A stretch of 38,886 bases of DNA from Rikenellaceae bacterium (GTDB taxonomy: Bacteria > Bacteroidota > Bacteroidia > Bacteroidales > Rikenellaceae). How positions within the stretch are numbered: the first letter of the stretch is position 1; every line of letters starts with the position of its first letter. Below the pieces are notes generated by a model. It made no database searches. It saw nothing but the letters and a program-made list of their open reading frames with translations, and was not told the DNA's origin. Positions 32,953 through 38,886 of the stretch are shown one piece after another. The position numbers and the translations under genes are program-made. Location: positions 1 through 38,886 of the forward strand of contig SUZE01000010.1 in assembly GCA_015060075.1 (NCBI GenBank), read 5' to 3'.

Positions 32953-32994
32953 TAAAATTCAAAATTCAAAATGCAAAATGCAAAATTCAAAATG
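32953..32994. repeat. AAAATGC/AAAATTC 7-bp repeat upstream of thrS
   Basis: Six units AAAATTC, AAAATTC, AAAATGC, AAAATGC, AAAATTC, AAAATG with strict 7-bp register, about 85 bp upstream of thrS. Confidence 0.8.
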
Positions 32995-33031
32995 TCCCTC
33001 CATATATTCAAATTCGGAGGTGATTGAGCTA

Positions 33032-33112
33032 TTTTTGTGCGATGCGAGGCGACAAAACCGCAGCATAGTAAGCCTATGTGAGGATTTTGAGTCCGAAGCA
33101 CTCGTGCAAAAA
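33032..33112. repeat. 81-bp imperfect palindrome, copy 1
   Basis: Ends TTTTTGTGCGATGC and GCACTCGTGCAAAAA are inverted (with two wobble-type pairs and one bulge). Inner arms GACAAAACC/GGATTTTGAGTC surround CATAG-TAAGC-CTATG. Copy 2 is at 38801-38882. It lies in the gap between pdxA and thrS. Confidence 0.8.
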
Positions 33113-33130
33113 GAGCCAATCAGAACGAAT

Positions 33131-34222
33131 TTAGTTGCCTTCTGCGGCTTGCAAATCCTTCATCGACACATCTCTGCCCTTTTCACGCTCAAAATGTTCG
33201 AGAGGGTTGCGACTCCAAAACTTGTAGTCGCTACGGCGGCGAACAATATCTATCGCCTCGTAAATCGCATTGCGCATCGACTGTGCATCTGCCAAATTCT
33301 TGCCTGCAATATCGAATGCCGTACCATGGTCAGGCGAGGTGCGAACGATATTCAATCCTGCCGTAAAGTTCACTCCATCAGGCGATAACGCCTTAAATGG
33401 TGCAAGTCCTTGGTCGTGATACATTGCAAGAATAGCATCGTATTTCGCATATCCACCACTTGCAAACAAGCCATCTGCCGCCATAGGTCCGAATGCCAAA
33501 ACACCTTGATTTGCAGCCTCCTGCACCGCAGGACGAATAATCTGCTCCTCCTCCGAGCCGAGCAATCCGCCATCGCCCGCATGAGGATTGAGCGACAATA
33601 CGGCGATACGAGGCTCTACAACCCCGAAATCCTGCTTCAAAGTTTGACGCAACGCCACAAGCGAAGCGGTAATCTTCTCTGCCGAGAGCGACTCGGCAAC
33701 CTTATCAACAGGAATATGTACCGTCTGTAACGCCACACGCAACACATCGCTGCACATAATCATCATCGGCTCACCCTCTGCCTTCGATGCGAAATACTCG
33801 GTATGCCCCGTAAAACCGAAGCCAACCTTCTGCATCGACTCCTTGTTTATCGGTGCAGTAACCACCGCAGCCAAATCACCTGCCACAAGGTCTGCACTTG
33901 CCCTTTCGAGGGCATCGAGAGCCTGCTTTGCCGACTCCTCGGTAGCGCAACCTGCCTCAATACGGATATCTTTTGCGCCACACTCCACGAGGTTAATTTT
34001 ACCCTTGCGAGCCTCTGCCGCCGAGTTGCAGATATTGAAATGCAACGGCTCAATATCCTCTAAACCACGAGCATAGAACTCTGCAATATGTTTGGCACCA
34101 TACACCACAGGGGTAAATAACTCAACCATTGACGGGTGTGACAATGCCTTAATTATCACCTCCCAGCCAATTCCGTTCGTATCGCCCTGCGTAATGCCTA
34201 TTTTGTATTTGTACTCCGACAT
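33131..34222 (-). CDS. pdxA: 4-hydroxythreonine-4-phosphate dehydrogenase
   Basis: 363 residues. ITQGDTNGIGWEVIIKAL at the N-terminus, TAPINKESMQ, LSLNPHAGDGGLLGSEE, GPMAADGLF and AMYHDQGLAPFKAL (metal-binding His/Asp) are PdxA signatures. It oxidises 4-phosphohydroxy-L-threonine in pyridoxal phosphate synthesis. It has a TAACTTTG -7 box about 31 bp upstream and an AAAGGAG ribosome site. Confidence 0.95.
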   Translation of the reverse strand: MSEYKYKIGITQGDTNGIGWEVIIKALSHPSMVELFTPVVYGAKHIAEFYARGLEDIEPLHFNICNSAAEARKGKINLVECGAKDIRIEAGCATEESAKQALDALERASADLVAGDLAAVVTAPINKESMQKVGFGFTGHTEYFASKAEGEPMMIMCSDVLRVALQTVHIPVDKVAESLSAEKITASLVALRQTLKQDFGVVEPRIAVLSLNPHAGDGGLLGSEEEQIIRPAVQEAANQGVLAFGPMAADGLFASGGYAKYDAILAMYHDQGLAPFKALSPDGVNFTAGLNIVRTSPDHGTAFDIAGKNLADAQSMRNAIYEAIDIVRRRSDYKFWSRNPLEHFEREKGRDVSMKDLQAAEGN

Positions 34223-34252
34223 AAATATCTCTTTACAACTCCTTTAAGGGTA

Positions 34253-34260
34253 CAAAGTTA
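34253..34260 (-). promoter_or_regulatory. -7 box of pdxA
   Basis: TAACTTTG on the minus strand fits TAnnTTTG, 31 bp before the pdxA start. The TTTG element at the expected distance is weak. Confidence 0.45.
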
Positions 34261-34312
34261 TAAAATTTTCAGATAAATAATACTTATTTATTGTTTTTTT
34301 AACAAATCTACT

Positions 34313-34350
34313 AAAAAAAAGCAGATGAGCCTCTGACAAGACTCATCTGC
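34313..34350 (-). terminator. Terminator of the mscS-DUF5606 unit
   Basis: Perfect 9-bp stem GCAGATGAG (34321-34329) with CTCATCTGC (34342-34350), followed on the minus strand by eight T (A's at 34313-34320). It lies about 26 bp after the DUF5606 stop. Confidence 0.85.
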
Positions 34351-34376
34351 AACATCAAAAAGCATACTCGTTTTAC

Positions 34377-34775
34377 CTACTCCTCCGGTATCTCAAATTT
34401 GGTCATACCTGCTGCAACAAGCATATTAAACCACGAAACCGCCTTCTTGATATCCGAGTCGTGAACTCGTTCACGGTCGTAGTCCGGAACAACAACGCCG
34501 AAAAACTCCTTCAAGCGTGCGGCGCCCTCCTTGGTTGCAGGTCCCTGCTCACCCTTTGTATAAGCATACATCTTGGTAAACACCTCTGCAAGAGGGATAT
34601 CCTCACCCTCAGTATACATCGAAATCTCGGTCAAAGCACTGATACGAGATGATGCCGAAGCATTCATACGCTTACCATCTATCAACGACTCTACAATAAA
34701 TCCATTGCGTGACTGAGCCACATAACGAAACAATCCGGGTTGTCCCGAAATTGCCAAAATATCCTTTAATTCCAT
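34377..34775 (-). CDS. DUF5606 domain protein
   Basis: 132 residues. LKDILAISGQPGLFRYVAQ, GFIVESLIDGKR and a C-terminal KKAVSWFNMLVAAGMTKF match the Bacteroidetes-specific DUF5606 family, whose function is unknown. It has a beta-rich N-terminal half and a helical C-terminal tail; no signal peptide, so cytosolic. It is 12 bp after the channel gene and shares its transcript. Confidence 0.85.
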   Translation of the reverse strand: MELKDILAISGQPGLFRYVAQSRNGFIVESLIDGKRMNASASSRISALTEISMYTEGEDIPLAEVFTKMYAYTKGEQGPATKEGAARLKEFFGVVVPDYDRERVHDSDIKKAVSWFNMLVAAGMTKFEIPEE

Positions 34776-34787
34776 AACTTATTTATA

Positions 34788-35717
34788 TTATTTGTTGTTC
34801 TTTATATTCACGTCCATCTGTGGGAATGGGAAGTTAATACCCTTAGAAGGTAACTCCTTATACATCTTTTCATTCATATCGAAGTACAAGCCCCAATAGT
34901 CAGCATTTGCAACCCATGCCCTAATAACCAAATCGACAGAACTTTCACCCAGATTTTTCACATAAACCACAGGCGCCGTATCTGTCAGCACTCGCTTATC
35001 AGCCATCAACATCGCCAAAATCTCTCGGCGAGCAACATCGACATCATCGCCATACGAGATTGACAACGTCCAATCGACACGGCGTGTATCCGACTGCGAG
35101 TAGTTGTCTATAATCGAGGTCGCAATAGCGTTATTCGGCACATAAATAGTCTGATTGTCAGGCGTCTTCAAGCAAGTAGAAAATAATCCGATGGACTCCA
35201 CCGTACCCGACTGTCCTTGCGCTTCAATATAATCGCCGACTTTGTATGGGCGAAGCAGCAACAGAATTACTCCTCCCGCAAAATTTTGCAGCGTTCCACT
35301 CAACGCCATACCGATAGCCAAGCCTGCCGAGGCGAAGAGTGCAAGGAATGAGGAGGTATTCACACCTAAGGTTTGCACGATGGCAAGCAGCAGCATAACC
35401 ATCAGCAACGCCTTGACCAAACTACGCAGGAACGAGCGTAACGAAGCCTCGACCTTGTGGCGTGTAAACGCTTTATCCATGATGCGCACAACCCACTTAA
35501 TAAGTTGCTTACCAATGAAGTAGATGACAAAAGCGAGCAGAATTTTCAGCAATATCCACCCCATCTCCTGTGCCATATCGGTAAGGAGTTGTTTGTAATC
35601 GAGTGTGGTGAGTTTTTCGAGTTTATGCACAGTCTCGGCAAGTTGCGCCTTCTGCACACTATCAGGAACTATCAACTCCTGCAACTTCTCTGTTTCGCTC
35701 TGTAAAAGATTAAACAT
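34788..35717 (-). CDS. MscS-family mechanosensitive channel
   Basis: 309 residues. An N-terminal amphipathic helix (1-55) is followed by about three transmembrane segments (55-80, 95-120, 125-150). The pore-lining helix and beta domain read GLAIGMALSGTLQNFAGGV and VGDYIEAQGQSGTVESIGLF, then VPNNAIATSIIDNYSQ, diagnostic of MscS. Small-conductance channels relieve osmotic downshock. It is the first gene before DUF5606. Confidence 0.93.
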   Translation of the reverse strand: MFNLLQSETEKLQELIVPDSVQKAQLAETVHKLEKLTTLDYKQLLTDMAQEMGWILLKILLAFVIYFIGKQLIKWVVRIMDKAFTRHKVEASLRSFLRSLVKALLMVMLLLAIVQTLGVNTSSFLALFASAGLAIGMALSGTLQNFAGGVILLLLRPYKVGDYIEAQGQSGTVESIGLFSTCLKTPDNQTIYVPNNAIATSIIDNYSQSDTRRVDWTLSISYGDDVDVARREILAMLMADKRVLTDTAPVVYVKNLGESSVDLVIRAWVANADYWGLYFDMNEKMYKELPSKGINFPFPQMDVNIKNNK

Positions 35718-35746
35718 AGGCTTCGTTAAAATTATCTATTTGCGAA

Positions 35747-35754
35747 CAAAAGTA
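35747..35754 (-). promoter_or_regulatory. -7 box of the MscS gene
   Basis: TACTTTTG on the minus strand fits TAnnTTTG, 30 bp before the start. No TTTG at 19 bases. Confidence 0.4.
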
Positions 35755-35775
35755 GCAAAAATTCGTGATATTTAG

Positions 35776-35783
35776 TAATTTTG
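35776..35783 (+). promoter_or_regulatory. -7 box of the lipoprotein pair
   Basis: TAATTTTG on the plus strand fits TAnnTTTG, 29 bp before the start at 35812, in the divergent gap. Confidence 0.4.
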
Positions 35784-35811
35784 TGACGATTTGATATATT
35801 TTTTCGAAAAA

Positions 35812-36588
35812 ATGCGCAACTTCGGAGTCATTTTAACTGCTCTTTTTCTGTTTTGTGGCTGTTACGACAATCATAACGAGCCACCGACAGAGCCATTCTC
35901 AATGCGTGCAAATGCCAAAGTCGAAGCGGTGCGCCAACTCTGCTCAAATGGTTGCTACAACATCGTGTCGGATATCGTCTGTGTCGGTCGTATAACCTCC
36001 TCAGACCGAGATGGCAATTTCTATCGTTCAGTGTTTGTCGAAGACGAAACAGGTGCTGTCGAAATCAAACTCGGCACCTACAATATCGCTACGCAATACC
36101 CTGTCGGTCTGATGGTTGCATTGCGTTTGAAAGGGTGTGCCGTAATGCTCGATAACGATATCTTGCAAGTCGGATTGCCACCGCAGAGTTTCGACACTGC
36201 ACCACGAGAGTTTGAGGCGCAGGAGGTTATCGACCAACATATCATACGCAGCAACTCGATAGAGGAGATTACACCGCTTGCTCTTGATATTCCGTCACTA
36301 CATACATCGCTTTGTGGCAGATTTGTCCGTATATCGGGACTGCATTATGTTCCACTTGCCGACAGCGAGGGCAACAGCGAATATTATCGTTTCATCGACA
36401 ACGAAGAGCGCATCATTTTCGCCTACATAAGCCCATACGCAGACTTCTCCGCCATTGCACTACCAACCACCACAACAACTATTCAAGGCATTCTCTGCCA
36501 TGAGTCGGTAGGTGGCGAAATGGGACAACAATTTGTAATAAAACCTCGATTTGCAGATGATATTTCGGATATTGGGGATAATATATAG
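35812..36588 (+). CDS. DUF5689-like lipoprotein 1
   Basis: 258 residues from the ATG at 35812. Lipobox-like LFCGC puts the acylated Cys at residue 17. The mature part has OB-fold-like beta features (VCVGRITSSDRDGNFYRSVFVEDETGAVEI), a pattern of DUF5689 surface lipoproteins in Bacteroidetes. Two such half domains may be present (a second from about residue 165, FVRISGL... FAYISP). No partner SusC/D genes are nearby. It overlaps the next gene by 32 bp. Function unknown; possible ligand binding is inference. Confidence 0.7.
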   Translation: MRNFGVILTALFLFCGCYDNHNEPPTEPFSMRANAKVEAVRQLCSNGCYNIVSDIVCVGRITSSDRDGNFYRSVFVEDETGAVEIKLGTYNIATQYPVGLMVALRLKGCAVMLDNDILQVGLPPQSFDTAPREFEAQEVIDQHIIRSNSIEEITPLALDIPSLHTSLCGRFVRISGLHYVPLADSEGNSEYYRFIDNEERIIFAYISPYADFSAIALPTTTTTIQGILCHESVGGEMGQQFVIKPRFADDISDIGDNI

Positions 36589-37303
36589 CCTGCTCCTACT
36601 AACCAGTTGCTCCACCACCGAGTCTGCCACCTCTCAACCGAAGGAGGTAAGCATCGCCTATCTCAAATCGTTGTGTCGGGGCGACCACTACCGCATCGTG
36701 AACGACTACATTGTACGAGGCGTGGTTGTTGCAACAGATTGGCTTGGAGAGATGAACAAAAGTGCCGTTATCGTAGATAGCAGCGGAGGATTGGAGTTTG
36801 CTATTGACTCTCATGACATCAACGAACATCTGCCGATTTACTCCGAAGTTGAGATACTCTGCAATGGTCTTATGTTGGCTCGCATAGGTGGCAAAATCGA
36901 ACTCGGAGCCACTCCGACAGGTACTTTTCCACTCGACAATATTAGCGATGAGATGTTCGACCGTTATATCCGTGTGGTCGGCTCTTGCTGCAATTTCGCT
37001 CCTACGACAAAGCGATTCACGGATATATGCGCAGATGACATCAGCACTGTTGTTCGCTTCGAAAACGTTCGCATCTGCGAGGAGGAGCAGGGGCTATCGT
37101 GGTGCGACCTCGAAAACGGCAAACCCAAAACGACCTACCGCACCTTAATAGATAGAGATGGCAACACCTTTGCCGTGCGCACTCTTGGCACCTGCCACTA
37201 CGCCACGGAGATAATGCCTACAAAAGAGATATCGGTTGTCGGAATAATAGACTACTCCGCCAACCGATATTTTCTACGAATTGTAAATAAGTGGTTTATT
37301 TGA
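36557..37303 (+). CDS. DUF5689-like lipoprotein 2
   Basis: 248 residues from the ATG at 36557 (a TTG two codons earlier is less likely). Lipobox LLTSC, Cys18. The middle carries YIVRGVVVATDWLGEMNKSAVIVDSSGGLEF, the same type of block as in the preceding gene, so the two are tandem paralogues. Its C-terminal end overlaps the convergent pepD stop by 8 bp. Translational coupling with gene 1 is likely. Confidence 0.7.
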   Translation: MIFRILGIIYSLLLLTSCSTTESATSQPKEVSIAYLKSLCRGDHYRIVNDYIVRGVVVATDWLGEMNKSAVIVDSSGGLEFAIDSHDINEHLPIYSEVEILCNGLMLARIGGKIELGATPTGTFPLDNISDEMFDRYIRVVGSCCNFAPTTKRFTDICADDISTVVRFENVRICEEEQGLSWCDLENGKPKTTYRTLIDRDGNTFAVRTLGTCHYATEIMPTKEISVVGIIDYSANRYFLRIVNKWFI

Positions 37304-38738
37304 TAGTTGCCACCACCTCAACTAACAACTTCCAGAACTTATCCACAGTTGCGATTTCGAGTCGCTCGTCAGGCGAGTGTACACCACGAAGTGTAGGACC
37401 GAACGACACCATCTCCAAATGAGGGTACTTTTCGAGGAACAGACCGCACTCCAAACCTGCATGAATAGCACGAACTTTCGGCTCCGTACCGAAAAGTTTT
37501 TTGTACGCCTTTTTGGTACATTCGAGCAGTGTTGAGTGCGGATTTGGAGCCCAACCCGGGTATCCGTCAGAGTGAACAACCTCGCAACCGACAGCCACAA
37601 ACGCACTCTCTACCTGCAACTTGGCATACTCCTTAGCGCTCTCCACCGAGGAGCGTTGCGAAGTAGTAATCACAATTTCGTCATCACGGAACTTCACCGA
37701 GGCAAGATTTGTCGATGTTTCGACCAAACCCGGCATCGCTGCCGACATTGCCAGTACACCCGAAGGAACGCTTATCAACGCCAACAACAATTTGCGTTGT
37801 GTCTCATCATCAAGTACCGTTTCAGGTCGCTCGGCTGTCAAAATTTCAACATTTGCATTTGGCTCAGTCAAAGCAAATTCACTGCGTAAAACCTCTCCGT
37901 ACGCCTTTACATCTGCAACAAAAGCCTCTGCGACATCGCTCGGAACGCCCAAAACAATGTACGCCTCACGAGGTATGGCATTGCGCAAATTTCCGCCATC
38001 AAACTGTGACAATCGTGCGCCAAATAGTCGCGTTGCACGCTCGGCAATACGCGCCGCCCACTTATTCGAGTTGGCGTGTCCCTTGTCGATATCATCGCCC
38101 GAGTGACCTCCCAAAAGACCATTTACAACAATCTTATAATAGTTGTATCCCTTTGGCGCAGATTTGGTTACAAGCGGAAGATACGCCAAAGTATCCACAC
38201 CACCTGCACAACCGATAAAGACTTCTCCCTCGTCTTCCGAGTCGAGATTAATAAGGTATTTACCCTGCACCATGCCTTCGCCAAGATTGAAAGCACCAGT
38301 CAAACCGGTCTCCTCATCTACGGTAAACAACGCCTCAATTGCGGGGTGTTCAACCGTATCATCTACGAGCAAAGCCAAGGCTGCCGCCATGCCGATACCG
38401 TCATCAGCGCCAAGCGTTGTACCATCAGCCTTTACCCACTCGCCATCGATGTATGTTTGAATAGCATCGTTGTCAAAATCGAAAACTTTATCCGAATTTT
38501 TTTCGCAGACCATATCGGTATGCGCCTGCAAAACTACGGTAGGTCGGTCTTCATAACCTGCCGTTGCACCCTTGCGAATTACGATATTACCAATAGCATC
38601 GCACTGATATTCAAGATTATGCGACTTAGCAAAATCTACAAGATACTTGCCTATTTTCTCTTCATGTTTTGATGGGCGTGGCACCTTTGTAATCTCATCG
38701 AAGATACCCCACACCAACTTTGGTTCTAAATTTTTCAT
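37296..38738 (-). CDS. pepD: Aminoacyl-histidine dipeptidase (M20C)
   Basis: 480 residues. Metal-binding blocks LQAHTDMVCEK, TLGADDGIGMAAALALL, FTVDEETGLTGAFNL, GHSGDDIDKGHANSNK and the C-terminal IHAGLECGLFLEKYP match M20C PepD. It hydrolyses Xaa-His dipeptides such as carnosine and other short peptides in the cytosol. The 81-82-bp palindrome lies about 60 bp upstream. The gene end overlaps lipoprotein 2 (convergent). Confidence 0.94.
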   Translation of the reverse strand: MKNLEPKLVWGIFDEITKVPRPSKHEEKIGKYLVDFAKSHNLEYQCDAIGNIVIRKGATAGYEDRPTVVLQAHTDMVCEKNSDKVFDFDNDAIQTYIDGEWVKADGTTLGADDGIGMAAALALLVDDTVEHPAIEALFTVDEETGLTGAFNLGEGMVQGKYLINLDSEDEGEVFIGCAGGVDTLAYLPLVTKSAPKGYNYYKIVVNGLLGGHSGDDIDKGHANSNKWAARIAERATRLFGARLSQFDGGNLRNAIPREAYIVLGVPSDVAEAFVADVKAYGEVLRSEFALTEPNANVEILTAERPETVLDDETQRKLLLALISVPSGVLAMSAAMPGLVETSTNLASVKFRDDEIVITTSQRSSVESAKEYAKLQVESAFVAVGCEVVHSDGYPGWAPNPHSTLLECTKKAYKKLFGTEPKVRAIHAGLECGLFLEKYPHLEMVSFGPTLRGVHSPDERLEIATVDKFWKLLVEVVATIK

Positions 38739-38800
38739 ATAATTTTTATTAGTTAAAAGTTACTCGTTCCAAACCCATAAAATCGTCAATGATGAGATTG

Positions 38801-38882
38801 TTTTTGTGCGATGTTAGGCGACAAAAGCGCAGCATAGTAAACCTATGTGAGCATTTTGGAGTCCGACACATTCGTGCAAAAA
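38801..38882. repeat. 82-bp imperfect palindrome, copy 2
   Basis: Same organisation and orientation as 33032-33112: ends TTTTTGTGCGATGT and ACACATTCGTGCAAAAA, inner arms GACAAAAGC/GCATTTTGGAGTC around CATAG-TAAAC-CTATG. Differences from copy 1 include paired changes that keep base pairing. Confidence 0.8.
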
Positions 38883-38886
38883 GAAC

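Noticed and set aside
33001..33130. Regulatory leader specific to thrS
   Set aside because: The same element lies upstream of pepD at the window end, so it is a dispersed repeat rather than a thrS-specific leader.

Overview
The window looks like a chromosomal segment of a Bacteroidales bacterium. An Alistipes/Rikenellaceae-like relative is my guess, not shown. The evidence is gene content (GldE, DUF5606 and DUF5689-type proteins, a Bacteroidetes-type calcineurin-like phosphoesterase, YtxH) and promoters of the Bacteroidetes form TTTG-N19-TAnnTTTG, two of which match exactly (upstream of murG and of the phosphoesterase gene).

Layout. 1-2908 (+): the 3' part of a large repeat-rich surface protein, then a 43-residue peptide gene and a terminator. 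3067-6554 (-): a small membrane protein, a YtxH protein and a 942-residue secreted phosphoesterase carrying similar repeats. 6687-7722 (-): gcvH and a four-helix-bundle gene among short 7-bp repeats. 7846-17719 (-): a tight nine-gene run, in transcription order murG-murC-ftsQ-ftsA-ftsZ-gldE-PPTase-dapD-birA, for peptidoglycan precursor synthesis and division. 17846-27128 (-): eleven consecutive secreted S1/P1-nuclease-like genes. 27137-28792 (-): dtd, an RluA-type pseudouridine synthase and cdd. 28922-29866 (+): a radical SAM protein. 29867-30236: a gene-free, repeat-filled stretch. 30237-34222 (-): infC, thrS, pdxA. 34377-35717 (-): DUF5606 and an MscS channel. 35812-37303 (+): two overlapping DUF5689-like lipoproteins. 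37296-38738 (-): pepD.

The most striking part is the nuclease array. In transcription order it reads A B A B B A B A B A B. All five A proteins keep the full set of zinc ligands expected of S1/P1 nucleases (mature N-terminal Trp, His, Asp, His, His, Asp, His, His, Asp). The six B proteins share the fold signature and signal peptide but have lost several ligands, to different degrees. Each A gene is followed within 5-18 bp by a B gene, while B-to-A gaps are 19-322 bp. This suggests enzyme/pseudoenzyme pairs that multiplied by tandem duplication. A 322-bp gap inside the array holds two 3'-end fragments of B genes on a roughly 154-bp repeat, direct traces of that duplication.

A second layer is repeat DNA. 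Degenerate 7-bp-period repeats (GCCATTA, AAAATGC/AAAATTC and TTTAATT types) sit at many gene ends, supply some stop codons, and in one case lie in frame inside birA. A 9-bp-period repeat and its inverted relatives fill 29887-30109. An 81-82-bp imperfect palindrome occurs twice (33032-33112 and 38801-38882), with base-pair changes that preserve its stems. I found no rRNA, tRNA, CRISPR array, transposase or integrase.
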